Origin: Argyresthia goedartella
Lineage: Eukaryota; Arthropoda; Insecta; Lepidoptera; Argyresthiidae
Direction of reading: 5' to 3'
DNA length: 64,000 nucleotides
NCBI GenBank assembly: GCA_949825045.1
Contig: OX463809.1
Coordinates: 6,165,501 to 6,229,500 of the forward strand
Shown here: one piece after another, positions 18,740 through 29,300 of the stretch
How the letters are laid out: each line of letters begins with the position of its first letter
Position numbering within the stretch: position 1 is the first letter of the stretch
Made by a program: the position numbers and the translations under genes
Notes under the pieces: generated by a model
What the model saw: the letters and a program-made list of their open reading frames with translations, nothing else
Database searches by the model: none
Told to the model about the DNA's origin: nothing

Positions 18740-20929
18740 TTAGCTGAGGATAGAAATGAGAATTTTTTTAACTTGAACTTTACTCCCAAGCACCATAAAC
18801 TTTGATTTCAAGGGATTGAGAATCAAGGAATTTTTATTTGACCAGGCATCTAACCTGCTTAGGTCTTCATTGATGAAGTCTGTCATGCAGTCAATATTAG
18901 AAGGCACATCAGAAATGTAAAGTTGAAGATCATCAGCGTAACAATGGAATTTGCAGTGCTTGATTTCATTCACCAAATCTGCTGCATATATAATAAATAA
19001 TAGAGGCCCTAAGATGGAACCCTGTGGAACACCCCGCAAAACTGGCTTTGGATCCGAGTACAAGGCACCACCACTGTCATTGGTCAGCTTAACATATTGG
19101 AAGCGTTGGTCGAGATAACTTTCAAACCATCCCACAGATAATGCATCCAGCCCATAGTAACGCAATTTCGACAGCAACAAGGTCGGGCTAATGCTGTCAA
19201 ATGCACGGCTATAATCTAGCAGTGTAAGAATAGTAGCCTTACCTACATCGATATTACTTAAAATGTTATCAACAACATCAACCAACGCAGTAGTTGTGCC
19301 CCGCCCCCTTCGGAAACCTGACTGGAGGTCAGGCAAAATATTAGAGTCTTCTATATATTTGTAAAATAGGGCATGCACCAGTTTTTCCAGCACTTTTGAA
19401 AGGAAGGGAAGCAAACTAATAGGTCTAAGTTCCTTGAGATTGGACGGGTTATCGACTTTAGGAAAAGGCATTACTATTGCTTTTTTCCATTGCTTGGGAA
19501 CTATGCCGCTAGTTATTGACCTATTTATAATCGAGGTTATAACGCGCAGGGTTCTGGGGAGAGTCAGTATTATCATGTCTCTACTTATCCCATCATCTCC
19601 AATTGCATTGGATTTGATAGAGATTATGTAATTGTATACTTTTTGTTCAGAAACTGGCACGAGATTAAATCTGGAATCACTATACCGATTGGAATTAAAG
19701 TACGATAACAGAGGTTTAGGATCTTCACTAGCAAAAGGGAGAGATAAAAAATGATCATTTATTTGATTTGGGTCACTGAAGCAATCAGGAAGTTTTTCAC
19801 CATGTCCATTATCTGCTAGAATATTTTGTTTCATATTTCGCCAGAATGTTTTGCCATCCGAGACTTCATAGTTTACTAAATGATTAAAGTAAGCACGTTT
19901 CTCATTGTATATACTAGATTCCACTAACTTTCTTAGATCTTTCCAGCTCTCCTTGTCAACGTCAGACTTAGTTTCGCGATACTTAACGTGAGCTTCATTA
20001 CGTAAATCGGTCATAAGTCTGATGTTATCAGTGATCCAAGGTAGAGTGTGATGATATTTAATTTTTACCACCTTGACTGGTGCAAAAATATTATAATGAG
20101 TCAAGAGCAAGCAGTTAAATCTATCGACCATATCATCAACAGTAGGCAAGTCAATGATAGATTCCCAATCCAGCAAGTCCAATTCGCGATTGAATCGATC
20201 AAAGTCTATGTCTTTAATGGGACGATAAGTTATACAGCGGGGCGGTATTTTTTCTTTCTTGAATGCCAATGTTACATTTACCATAGCGTGACCAAAGGAA
20301 CCGGTGATATTTGAGACAGTGACTTCGCGCACCTTAGCATTTGTGCAAACAACGTCTATTAAAGTTGCAGACTCAGAAGTAAAATGCGTTGGCTCATTAA
20401 CTACTTGTTTAAGATCCATATATGTCAGGAATTGTTGTAATTTTTTGGTATGGCAGTTAAGAGAATCGGTGAAGTTAATATTAAAATCTCCAAGCAAAAC
20501 TACATGATCATACCGAGCGAAACTCGTGATTGAGTCAGTTAGTGCATCAAAAAAGTCATCCACACCAACCCACTGAGGTCTATAAGCAGTTCCTATTACA
20601 ACATGTTGACCGTTAATTTTAGTTGATAGCCACATTTGTTCAATATCCGCAGTAGGATACTTTTCATACCGAACGCGCACATCTTGCTTAATGTAAAACG
20701 CCACTCCGCCCCCCCTCCCCCCTCGCACATGCTCGGGTCTAGGGGTACAGCGCAGACGATAGCCTGGGACGACAGGCGCTCGCGCTTGCTGATCGATAGG
20801 AAGCCAAGTTTCGTTGATTGCAATAATGTCGGGATTATTTTGAGTCATAGCGATTAAGAAATCGTTGTGACCGGTATTCAAGGAACCTGCATTAAAGAGC
20901 CCTAACTTGAGGTATTTGTTCTTATCCAT
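18740..20929 (-). CDS. LINE-B ORF2: endonuclease and reverse transcriptase
   Basis: 729 codons. The APE-type endonuclease occupies about residues 8-230: NAGSLN at the start, the catalytic Glu in INETW near 40, LLGDFNIN near 150, and a last block reading SFGHAMV, where most relatives have SDH. RT follows: LRPISLLPFLSKVLEK near 480, SGFRRGRGT, LDYSRAFDSI, RGVPQGSILGPLLF and catalytic CYADDLQLY near 665. The start Met lies directly before the endonuclease, so the N-terminus is complete, and it overlaps the stop of the spacer ORF upstream (ATGGATAA). The product nicks target DNA and copies the element RNA onto it. The only visible lesion is the frameshift just past the RT. Confidence 0.9.
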   Translation of the reverse strand: MDKNKYLKLGLFNAGSLNTGHNDFLIAMTQNNPDIIAINETWLPIDQQARAPVVPGYRLRCTPRPEHVRGGRGGGVAFYIKQDVRVRYEKYPTADIEQMWLSTKINGQHVVIGTAYRPQWVGVDDFFDALTDSITSFARYDHVVLLGDFNINFTDSLNCHTKKLQQFLTYMDLKQVVNEPTHFTSESATLIDVVCTNAKVREVTVSNITGSFGHAMVNVTLAFKKEKIPPRCITYRPIKDIDFDRFNRELDLLDWESIIDLPTVDDMVDRFNCLLLTHYNIFAPVKVVKIKYHHTLPWITDNIRLMTDLRNEAHVKYRETKSDVDKESWKDLRKLVESSIYNEKRAYFNHLVNYEVSDGKTFWRNMKQNILADNGHGEKLPDCFSDPNQINDHFLSLPFASEDPKPLLSYFNSNRYSDSRFNLVPVSEQKVYNYIISIKSNAIGDDGISRDMIILTLPRTLRVITSIINRSITSGIVPKQWKKAIVMPFPKVDNPSNLKELRPISLLPFLSKVLEKLVHALFYKYIEDSNILPDLQSGFRRGRGTTTALVDVVDNILSNIDVGKATILTLLDYSRAFDSISPTLLLSKLRYYGLDALSVGWFESYLDQRFQYVKLTNDSGGALYSDPKPVLRGVPQGSILGPLLFIIYAADLVNEIKHCKFHCYADDLQLYISDVPSNIDCMTDFINEDLSRLDAWSNKNSLILNPLKSKFMVLGSKVQVKKILISILS

Positions 20930-21995
20930 TTTTTATGTTTATGGACATAGAAGAGTGCAAAAGTGAGACAAAAATACATTGGCCAATCAAAGAAGCAGCT
21001 ATGTAATAACAGGTGCAAGTAAACATCGTAAAAAATATTGAATTTGAAAATTTAATTTGATTATTATTTAGATTAAGAAAATTTATTTGCATAACAAATG
21101 GTGAGGAAATAATTTTTATTATGATTCCGGCGAAGTTAATTAAATGAGTGTGAAACTGGCATAGGAATAGTAAGCAAATAAATAAACTAAGTAGATAAAG
21201 GGATCTACATTTTTTATTAGTGTTTGTATTTGAAATGTCTTTAATATTTAAAAAGAAAAATATGGTGAATATGATGAGATTTTGTGAGATGAGAGCGATA
21301 TGAAAAGTAGATATGTTTGTAGTTAATTGATTACTGATAGTATAATGTGAGTGTGTTTTTTGTGTGATGTAATTATGTGTGTTTAATATTACATTTAATG
21401 TTTTGCTTTGAGGAGCGCATGGACTTTGACCTCTCCACATCAACACAACACAGCACAATACCAACATACAACAGAGATATTGAACAAGGGGGACAACCGA
21501 GCTTATGTCTATAGGTACATGACAGTTCACATAGGCAGGTATGAAATTCCACATAATGCAACGTGACTTAGAGCTTACGTTATAATACAAGTGGATAGTT
21601 AGTTCCTGTATAAGATGAGATAAGAAACTTTTACTCATTTTCAGTCGGCGATTGATCAAAAGCATCGAATGAATAATAAAGCACACATAGTACCTCAGTA
21701 AAAGCATTAGTATTACATGAAAATTATTTACTACAACAATATAAACAAATTCAAGCAATGTATAACGGAAACTATAGCTTAAACAAGACAAAGATGATAT
21801 ATGAACATATGATAAACGGACACACAGAACAATAAAGCAGCCGCTTACACAGGATGAAAAATTTAAAAGTAAATAATAAAAATACCCTAGGTCTTTAAAA
21901 TCCACTGTAAGTGTTCCACTAACAAAGAAATTGTACTGTTTTACGGTAATTCTACTAGGCGGAGCCAACAAAGTCACGGCCAAAAACTCGCGCAA
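20922..21995 (-). CDS. LINE-B spacer ORF: 357-codon open frame between ORF1 and ORF2
   Basis: Not recognised. The 1 kb between ORF1 and ORF2 is open from end to end in the third frame. Its first Met (21995) lies 41 bases inside the end of ORF1, and its stop overlaps the ORF2 start by eight bases (ATGGATAA). The predicted protein has about six hydrophobic stretches (near residues 40-60, 80-115, 166-187, 232-250, 264-300 and 320-345), many Cys, and no motif known to me. With roughly 65% A+T a gap of this length without stops is not expected by chance. A T-rich coding strand, however, automatically yields hydrophobic residues, so membrane location is only suggested. It may be an extra LINE protein, a host-derived insert, or an accident of composition. 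Confidence 0.5.
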   Translation of the reverse strand: MREFLAVTLLAPPSRITVKQYNFFVSGTLTVDFKDLGYFYYLLLNFSSCVSGCFIVLCVRLSYVHISSLSCLSYSFRYTLLEFVYIVVVNNFHVILMLLLRYYVCFIIHSMLLINRRLKMSKSFLSHLIQELTIHLYYNVSSKSRCIMWNFIPAYVNCHVPIDISSVVPLVQYLCCMLVLCCVVLMWRGQSPCAPQSKTLNVILNTHNYITQKTHSHYTISNQLTTNISTFHIALISQNLIIFTIFFFLNIKDISNTNTNKKCRSLYLLSLFICLLFLCQFHTHLINFAGIIIKIISSPFVMQINFLNLNNNQIKFSNSIFFTMFTCTCYYIAASLIGQCIFVSLLHSSMSINIKNG

Positions 21996-22590
21996 GGTCG
22001 GCCTCCGTGCTCAAGCGGTATCGAGGAGCATCTACGCCTTGGTGATGCCGCGCGAATACGTAGCCGTTACGCGTCCATACGAAGCGCCAGTTGAGACGAC
22101 CAGCAGCCTCCCGAGCCTGACGAAAGATCTGCCTGTTGGTTCGGGTCAGCCTCTCGTTGATGTAAAACCTGCGTGGTGCACCCGGCAGACGCGTACCCTC
22201 GGTGGTGGCACCGCGCTGCACACGAGCCCCCGCGAGCAGGCTATCCCGCAGAGCTCGCCGCGCCAGCCGCACGACGATGATCCGCGGCCGCGCGATCCCT
22301 GTGCCGCCCTCCGCCGCCTCCGCCGACTCTGGCCCGCGCCCCACGCGTACCGCGCTCACTATCTCCTGCTCAGCGAGCTGAACGCCGACCTTACTGGGCA
22401 AGGTCATGACGATATGGGGCAAGCTTTCACCTTTTTCTTCAGCCACACAAGAAATCTCCACCTCGTTTAATAAAGCCTCTTGCTCCTTTTCATTCATATG
22501 CGCTTTTAATTGCTCTACGGCTGCCATTATCGAATTGCTGGAAGTGGAACCAGATTCATTTCTGCTATCACTAGCACGTTCAAGTGCAGC
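21955..22590 (-). pseudogene. LINE-B ORF1, C-terminal half
   Basis: The part of the nucleic-acid-binding ORF1 protein downstream of the BEL-1 insertion. Reading starts inside the coiled coil (ALERASDSRNE) at the BEL-1 target duplication. It runs through an acidic linker into an arginine-rich domain with RPRIIVVRLARRALRD, LPGAPRRFYINERLT and WRFVWTRNGYVFARH, then ends GRDFVGSA at 21955. This C-terminal domain is the type found in ORF1p of many insect CR1/L2-like LINEs and probably binds the element RNA. The Met at 22527 is internal. The true start is at 29848, 7 kb away across BEL-1. Confidence 0.85.
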
Positions 22591-23110
22591 TGTTAGCGAC
22601 GCGTTCCATTTTTAATTTGATAGCCATAATTACTTACCTATAGTATGTAGATTATAAATATTACGAACGCTCCTTAGAACTTTCCAGGTGAGATGACTAT
22701 GTCTTGCCCGCGGCTTTGCCTGTCCGCACTCAATGTTTATAGAACCAAATATACTTTTGTATCTTTGTAGTGAAACATAAATAAAACACATAAGCTGTTA
22801 GTTTAAAGTAATTCTTTATATGACCTAATCTGTTGTAATTTTATTACGTACAATGTTTGTCTAATCCTAAGTGTGAAATGTTAAAACATTCAGACAAATC
22901 ATTTAGTTTTATGTATAGAGAATGTGATGTGACTTAGTTTGCACATTTCGCCGCGCTGGCGCGCGGCGCTGTCGTCAGTCGTTTTGTTTTCAACTCATAG
23001 GCAACACCGCGTCTGTTTTGTAATTTTGATATTTCTTTGTGTGTTGCACAATATACGTTTATTCAGAAGTATTTCGGTCTTTTTACTCATCGAGCATCGC
23101 GCCGTCTACA
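22591..23110 (+). repeat. BEL-1 left LTR
   Basis: 520 bases, TGTTAGCG to CGTCTACA. A TCAGTC at 22975-22980 fits the arthropod initiator (TCAKTY), and AATAAA occurs near 22790. It looks identical to 28781-29300. Confidence 0.95.
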
Positions 23111-23113
23111 AAG

Positions 23114-23132
23114 TGGTCTTCGAACCGGATCG
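23114..23132 (+). promoter_or_regulatory. BEL-1 primer-binding site
   Basis: TGGTCTTCGAACCGGATCG starts three bases after the LTR. It resembles the complement of the 3' end of insect tRNA-Tyr (TGGTCCTTCGAGCCGGAT, as in BEL-2) with one C missing and one change. Confidence 0.6.
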
Positions 23133-23162
23133 CAGAACATCTAAATGTACCGCACCCCCGCG

Positions 23163-26100
23163 ATGGTGAACACGCGTCGTCAAAATGCCGCCTTTGGTGT
23201 AAGTGAAAAACAAGATGCTGATAATCAAGACGACGCCGCAAACCAATCTGCTCAAAACCTTCCAGAAGAAAACCTTCCAGAGTCACCGGATCAGAAAACG
23301 CCCGAAAATGTGGGTAGTTCGAAAAAGTTGGAGCGCCCCTCGTTACCTTCGGCGCCTGGCTCCAAGGCGAGTGCTATGTCGACGTCATCATCCGTGAATG
23401 CTCGCAGAAGGAAGCTGGAACTTATTGCAGAAGAACAGAAGGCCAAGATACGAATGGAATTGATAGACAAACGGCTCCAGTGTGAAATCGCCGCTTTGGA
23501 CGACGAAGAAAATTACAGTCCACGCAATAGCGAAGTAAATTCCAGAATACATATTGAAAAGTGGCTTGAGCGTAGCCAACACGAATCGCACGATCCTGTT
23601 CCCCAGACGGTACAATCGAACGGGGCGTGCCCGCCGCCGCCGTCGGCGCCTGCAAGCCACGACGGCACCGTGATGCTGGCTAATGCGCTCAAGGACCTCT
23701 CCGCTACCGTAACAGCCAACTGTGGAAACGCCAACATGCTCAGCCGAATGAGCACTCCCCGGGACCTACCAAATTTTTCCGGGGACCCTATAGAATGGTT
23801 GCAGTTTAAAACGGCGTACGAGGATTCCACACAATTATGTAACTACAGTGACAGAGAGAATGTTTGGAGGTTAAGGAAATGCCTTCAAGGCGCGGCCAAA
23901 GAAGCCGTGTCAGCGTTACTGATAACAGTCTCCACACCCGACAGTATTATGTCTACGTTACAGTTGCGCTTCGGCAATCCAGACGTAATCGTGGGAAAAA
24001 TCATGAGTGATATACGCAAGCTACAGCCAATGTCGCCTGAGTACCATAAGGACATCGTCACTTTTTCGGTCAAAATCAAGAATTTCGTCGCGGCTGTCCG
24101 TGCCGTCGGCCGAGAGGAGTACCTGAAAGGTGTTAACGTGGCTACGACCGTGTTATCCAAACTCCCAGCCGTACTCATTTCTAAATGGGCGGACTATAGT
24201 TACGCATTGATCGCAGAAGGCAGAAAGCCACGCCTGGAGATATTGGCAGATTTCCTGAACGAAGAGGCAATCAAGATATCTACGACGGCTAACATAAGTG
24301 CTATTAGTGGTATTAGTGCGCGGAGTGAAAATAAGCCTCAAAAGTTCGTAGATAATAATAATAGTGCGTCTCGTGCGTTCCCACTGCTAGTGCAGTCCGA
24401 TCAAAGCGAGTACAAGTGTATGTACTGCCGTGCCGGAAAACATAAGCTCACGGAGTGTCGAAAGTTTAAAAAGGCTTTGCGTAAGGACAGGTGGAGCCAT
24501 GTTAAGCGTAGTGGTATATGCTACAAGTGCTTAGCTGCTCGCCATGATCGTGAAACGTGCCCCGCGCCAACCTGCGACAAGAACGGCTGCGGAGCCGCCC
24601 ACCACCGTCTGCTACACTACGTGCCTAGTGCGAGAGACGCCAGCGCGGCGCCACAGTCGGAGCCTACACCGGCCCCGCCGGAACCTGAGTCCGAGCCCGC
24701 CAGGCCCGCCACCGATACCCAAACGGTGGCGCACGTCAACGCGAACAGCTACAAGGTCCTGCTGAAGGTCGTGCCGGTGAAGATTCACGGCCCCAGAGGT
24801 GTGATCCATACGAGCGCGCTGCTGGACGACGGCTCCACGATATCCTTGGTGAGCGAGGAGCTGGCGGCGCGCGCCGGCCTGCGTGGCCGCCCCGACACCG
24901 TGCGCGTGCGCGGCGCCTGGTCGGACAGCGAGCTGGAGCTCAAGTCGAGTGTGGTAAAAATGAACATTTCAGGTATGGACAATAAAATGCATTCTCTGAC
25001 TATACGCACTTGTAAGAATTTGAACTTGCCTGTACAAAATATATCACTAGTCGATTGTTTACAATTTGATAACTTGAAGTTTTTGAAAAACCAAAATTCA
25101 TTGTTTTTTGATACCGATTTGAAACCTGAATTACTGATTGGTCAAGATAATTACCATTTGTTAGCCCCGATAGTGTGTAAGATAGGTAAACAAATGGAAC
25201 CGTCGTTAACATTGACCGCTCTGGGCTGGTGTGTGCACGGTGTGGTCTCCGCGCCTAGCAGCGCACGCACACAATCAGCCAGCTTGCTGTTTATCACGGA
25301 ACAACATTTTGAAGTGCAGCGCGAGCTACAGGAACTGCATGATGAGGTTAAACGTTCTTTTGCTATAGACGCACTAGGTGTATCTTCCAAACCGAGGTTG
25401 AACGCTGATGATGAACGAGCTCGAAAGCAGCTCGACGAATCTGCAGTTTTGGTTAATGGCCGTTGGTATGTAAGTCTCCCGTGGAAAGACCCTAACTGTA
25501 AGATGAATGACAGCTACGACACGGCCCTCAAACGGTTCAAATCTGTTGAGAAGAAGATGGAGTCGAACCAAGATTTCGCCGGTAGGTATGTCGAACGGGT
25601 GCAGCATTTGTTTGATAATGACTACGCTAGTCAGCTGACAGGTAACGACATCTATCCGCAGCGCACCTGGTACCTACCTCACTTCGGGGTCGACAACCCC
25701 AATAAAAAAAAGTTACGCCTGGTCTTTGACGCCGCAGCCAAAACAAAAGGTTTGTCATTGAATGATTACCTACTGACAGGCCCGGATCTTTTAGTATCTT
25801 TATTCGGGATAATGCTACGTTTTAGGCAGTACAGGGTGGCGCTGACAGGGGACATAAAAGATATGTTTTTACGAGTCAAAATTAACCACGAAGATCAAAA
25901 TTGTTTAAGATTTCTGTGGCGGGAAAAGTCTAGTGATCCAATAAAAACATATAATATGACGTCACTGATCTTCGGGGCTAACTGCTCCCCATTCGTAGCC
26001 CAATATATTAAAAATAAAAATGCTGCGCGTTATGAATTATCTATGCCTTCGGCGGTCGATGCCATTCAAAATCAGCATTATATGGATGACTATATAGATA

Positions 26101-28760
26101 GTTTTAAGGAAGAAACCACCGCGATCGAGTCTGTCAAATGTGTAACAAAAATACACCAATCTGGGGGTTTCGAAATTCGCAACTGGACTAGCAATATTCC
26201 AGCTGTTCTCGACAGCGTGCCCGCGTCGACCCTAGGTACTGCTGCTATAAAGTTCAAAGTCGATAAGCAGTCTCAAGGGGAACGCACACTTGGTCTTATA
26301 TGGTACCCGGCTGAAGATGCGCTAGGCTTCGACGTGTCGATGAAACGCATTCCTTTCGACATTATCGATGGTAAGAAAAAGCCTAGTAAAAGAATATTAC
26401 TTCGCGTCATAATGTCTGTTTTTGATATTTTTGGCTTGTTAGCTCCATTTATCATTCAAGGTAAAATTATGCTTCAGGACACTTGGAAGTCGAATGTCAA
26501 CTGGGATGACCCTATCACCGATGAAATCCACAACAAATGGGTTCAATGGCTCGGGATACTGCAACTGATTGCTAAGGTAAGAATACCTAGGTGCTATTTA
26601 TCTAGCGCACAGCGCTCGACGGGTGGGAGCGAGACGGATATACATCCTCAACCCCGTCCGCCGACGGTACGTACTCCCGCGCCCGCGGTAGCATCAGCTG
26701 ATAGCGATTATAATGACCTACAGCTACATGTATTTTCCGATGCAAGCTTGCAAGCAATGTGTGCTGTGGCCTACTGGCGCTGGATAAACAAAGAAGGACA
26801 AACTGTGGTTGCATTTGTTGCCAGTAAAACTCGAGTCGCCCCGGTGAAACCTATGACCGTAGTTCGTTTGGAATTACAAGCGAGTGTCTTAGCCGCTAAA
26901 TTAGCGGACACTATTGTCAAAGAGCATAAACTTAATGTCACGCGTAAATATTTTTGGTGCGATTCGATAGTCGTTTTGCACTGGATCAATAATGATTCGC
27001 GCAATTACAATGTTTTTGTCGCGAACAGGTTGGGGGAGATTGATGATTTGACGCAGAGCAAGGAGTGGAGATATATACCTACCAAATTAAATATTGCTGA
27101 TTTAGCAACACGTGATACATTTGATCACTCGCTTTTCATTGGCGATTGGTTAAACGGCCCTACATTTTTATTACACGATGAGTCATCGTGGCCCCAGCAT
27201 ACAATTGCTTACAAAAATTGCAGTACTACTACAAGTAGTGATTTAGAGTGTGTAGCCGTAGTCCAAAATGCATCATATACTACGCCACCATCTGTACCAG
27301 AGCCGGAGCGTTTTTCCTCGTGGCTACGTTTGAAGAGGGCCACGGCGAACGTTCTACTTTTTATAGGTAAGTGTAGGAAACAAAACTTTGAAATGTCCTG
27401 TGAACTGCTGCAACAGGCGGAACGTTTGCTAATTAAATACTCACAGGCACAATCCTTTGGCGAAGAGCTGGCAGCTGTGAAAGAAAAAAAATGTATTAGT
27501 CGCTCTAGTAAGTTACTACGCCTATCACCTTACCTTGACGAGTACGGGATCCTCCGGTGCGGCGGCCGCATAGACGCTGCTTCTGGTGTACCATCTGAAA
27601 CAAAGAGACCAGTAATCCTGGAAGGCGGCAACCAGGTTGCTAAGTTAATTGTAAGACACTACCACATAAAGTTGGCTCACGGTAGTCAAGAAGCTGTCGT
27701 GAACGAGGTGAAGCAACTTTATTGGTTGATTAGGTTAAGGCCTACTGTTAAAAACATCGTGACACAATGCATGTTGTGTCGAATGAGAAATTGCAAACCT
27801 CAGGTGCCCCGCATGGGTGACTTACCTCCCGGTCGAATGGCGCACAATTTTCGTCCATTTACTCACTGCGGCCTAGATCTTTTCGGGCCTATGGAGATCG
27901 CCGTCGGTCGTCGTCGGGAAAAAAGGTATGGGGTCCTATTTACCTGTCTAACAGTTCGAGCCGTGCATCTCGAACTTGTACCGAATCTTACCTCTGACTC
28001 CTTGATCCTGGCTCTGCGGCGGATGGCTTCACGGCGTGGTTGGCCTCGTTGTCTCTACTCCGACAATGGGACGAACATGCGTGGGGCTGATACGGAACTG
28101 AAAAAAGCTCTGGTGGAGCTCGACCGTGACGCTTTGAAGCTAGAAGGTATGAACGTTGGTCTAAAATGGGTTTTTATTCCCCCAGCAAGCCCGCACTTCG
28201 GAGGCACTTGGGAACGTTTAGTTCGTAGCGTAAAAACGTCCCTAAAGGTAATTTTAAACGAGCGCGCTCCTAGAGAAGAAGTTTTAAGCACGCTGATGAC
28301 CGAGGTAGAAAATATGGTCAATGGTCGACCACTGACACACGTTTCAGTGGAGCCTGGTAGCATGGAAAGTCTTACGCCAAATCATTTCCTTTTGGGCAGC
28401 TCGTCTAATCTTCCTACCATTGGTTCATTCACTCAGGAAGACCTGGACTTGCGCAAGCAGTGGCGTAAGGCTCAGTGTTTAGCCGACATGTTCTGGCGTA
28501 GATGGAGAAAGGAGGTACTACCGGAGCTTAACCCAAGAAGAAAGTGGCAGCAAGAATTAAATCGTCAACTGCAGGTAGGTGATTTAGTCTACATTGTGGA
28601 TCCCGATTCGCCCCGCAATGTTTGGCAGAAAGGTCTGGTGGAAAAAGTACTTCCCGGGAAAGATGGTCGAATCAGGGTCGTGGAAGTTAAGACTAAGTCA
28701 GGCTACCTACGACGCCCTGTGGCGCGCGTCGCATGGATTCCAGTTGATGCTGAGTGCTGA
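23163..28760 (+). CDS. BEL-1 Gag-Pol polyprotein
   Basis: One uninterrupted frame. The ATG at 23163 (MVNTRRQN) has purine context at -3 and G at +4, whereas an earlier in-frame ATG at 23145 has weak context. Positions counted from 23145: Gag helical domain near 195-330 (LPNFSGDPIEWLQF), zinc knuckles near 425-487 (CMYCRAGKHKLTEC and a second Cys/His set), aspartic protease near 559 (LLDDGS), RT with YMDD near 978, and RNase H with HVFSDASL near 1195. Integrase follows, with an HHCC finger near 1505-1550 and the acidic triad in LDLFGP (about 1576), YSDNGTN (about 1638) and GGTWER (about 1687). A C-terminal integrase extension of Pao elements ends the protein. Full length for the family. Confidence 0.95.
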   Translation: MVNTRRQNAAFGVSEKQDADNQDDAANQSAQNLPEENLPESPDQKTPENVGSSKKLERPSLPSAPGSKASAMSTSSSVNARRRKLELIAEEQKAKIRMELIDKRLQCEIAALDDEENYSPRNSEVNSRIHIEKWLERSQHESHDPVPQTVQSNGACPPPPSAPASHDGTVMLANALKDLSATVTANCGNANMLSRMSTPRDLPNFSGDPIEWLQFKTAYEDSTQLCNYSDRENVWRLRKCLQGAAKEAVSALLITVSTPDSIMSTLQLRFGNPDVIVGKIMSDIRKLQPMSPEYHKDIVTFSVKIKNFVAAVRAVGREEYLKGVNVATTVLSKLPAVLISKWADYSYALIAEGRKPRLEILADFLNEEAIKISTTANISAISGISARSENKPQKFVDNNNSASRAFPLLVQSDQSEYKCMYCRAGKHKLTECRKFKKALRKDRWSHVKRSGICYKCLAARHDRETCPAPTCDKNGCGAAHHRLLHYVPSARDASAAPQSEPTPAPPEPESEPARPATDTQTVAHVNANSYKVLLKVVPVKIHGPRGVIHTSALLDDGSTISLVSEELAARAGLRGRPDTVRVRGAWSDSELELKSSVVKMNISGMDNKMHSLTIRTCKNLNLPVQNISLVDCLQFDNLKFLKNQNSLFFDTDLKPELLIGQDNYHLLAPIVCKIGKQMEPSLTLTALGWCVHGVVSAPSSARTQSASLLFITEQHFEVQRELQELHDEVKRSFAIDALGVSSKPRLNADDERARKQLDESAVLVNGRWYVSLPWKDPNCKMNDSYDTALKRFKSVEKKMESNQDFAGRYVERVQHLFDNDYASQLTGNDIYPQRTWYLPHFGVDNPNKKKLRLVFDAAAKTKGLSLNDYLLTGPDLLVSLFGIMLRFRQYRVALTGDIKDMFLRVKINHEDQNCLRFLWREKSSDPIKTYNMTSLIFGANCSPFVAQYIKNKNAARYELSMPSAVDAIQNQHYMDDYIDSFKEETTAIESVKCVTKIHQSGGFEIRNWTSNIPAVLDSVPASTLGTAAIKFKVDKQSQGERTLGLIWYPAEDALGFDVSMKRIPFDIIDGKKKPSKRILLRVIMSVFDIFGLLAPFIIQGKIMLQDTWKSNVNWDDPITDEIHNKWVQWLGILQLIAKVRIPRCYLSSAQRSTGGSETDIHPQPRPPTVRTPAPAVASADSDYNDLQLHVFSDASLQAMCAVAYWRWINKEGQTVVAFVASKTRVAPVKPMTVVRLELQASVLAAKLADTIVKEHKLNVTRKYFWCDSIVVLHWINNDSRNYNVFVANRLGEIDDLTQSKEWRYIPTKLNIADLATRDTFDHSLFIGDWLNGPTFLLHDESSWPQHTIAYKNCSTTTSSDLECVAVVQNASYTTPPSVPEPERFSSWLRLKRATANVLLFIGKCRKQNFEMSCELLQQAERLLIKYSQAQSFGEELAAVKEKKCISRSSKLLRLSPYLDEYGILRCGGRIDAASGVPSETKRPVILEGGNQVAKLIVRHYHIKLAHGSQEAVVNEVKQLYWLIRLRPTVKNIVTQCMLCRMRNCKPQVPRMGDLPPGRMAHNFRPFTHCGLDLFGPMEIAVGRRREKRYGVLFTCLTVRAVHLELVPNLTSDSLILALRRMASRRGWPRCLYSDNGTNMRGADTELKKALVELDRDALKLEGMNVGLKWVFIPPASPHFGGTWERLVRSVKTSLKVILNERAPREEVLSTLMTEVENMVNGRPLTHVSVEPGSMESLTPNHFLLGSSSNLPTIGSFTQEDLDLRKQWRKAQCLADMFWRRWRKEVLPELNPRRKWQQELNRQLQVGDLVYIVDPDSPRNVWQKGLVEKVLPGKDGRIRVVEVKTKSGYLRRPVARVAWIPVDAEC

Positions 28761-28780
28761 GTCAGCACTAGGGTGGGATA

Positions 28781-29300
28781 TGTTAGCGACGCGTTCCATT
28801 TTTAATTTGATAGCCATAATTACTTACCTATAGTATGTAGATTATAAATATTACGAACGCTCCTTAGAACTTTCCAGGTGAGATGACTATGTCTTGCCCG
28901 CGGCTTTGCCTGTCCGCACTCAATGTTTATAGAACCAAATATACTTTTGTATCTTTGTAGTGAAACATAAATAAAACACATAAGCTGTTAGTTTAAAGTA
29001 ATTCTTTATATGACCTAATCTGTTGTAATTTTATTACGTACAATGTTTGTCTAATCCTAAGTGTGAAATGTTAAAACATTCAGACAAATCATTTAGTTTT
29101 ATGTATAGAGAATGTGATGTGACTTAGTTTGCACATTTCGCCGCGCTGGCGCGCGGCGCTGTCGTCAGTCGTTTTGTTTTCAACTCATAGGCAACACCGC
29201 GTCTGTTTTGTAATTTTGATATTTCTTTGTGTGTTGCACAATATACGTTTATTCAGAAGTATTTCGGTCTTTTTACTCATCGAGCATCGCGCCGTCTACA
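28781..29300 (+). repeat. BEL-1 right LTR
   Basis: 520 bases, no difference from the left LTR seen on line-by-line reading. It is followed by the target duplication GCAGC. Confidence 0.95.

Larger units (their letters stand above)
22591..29300 (+). mobile_element. BEL-1: intact BEL/Pao LTR retrotransposon
   Basis: 6.7 kb with two 520 bp LTRs that look identical by eye, TG...CA ends, a five-base target duplication GCAGC (22586-22590 and 29301-29305), a primer site, one full-length polyprotein and a purine tract (about 28770-28780, AGGGTGGGATA) before the right LTR. All parts needed for retrotransposition are present, so this is a very recent and possibly competent copy. It sits inside ORF1 of LINE-B in the opposite orientation. 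Confidence 0.95.
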
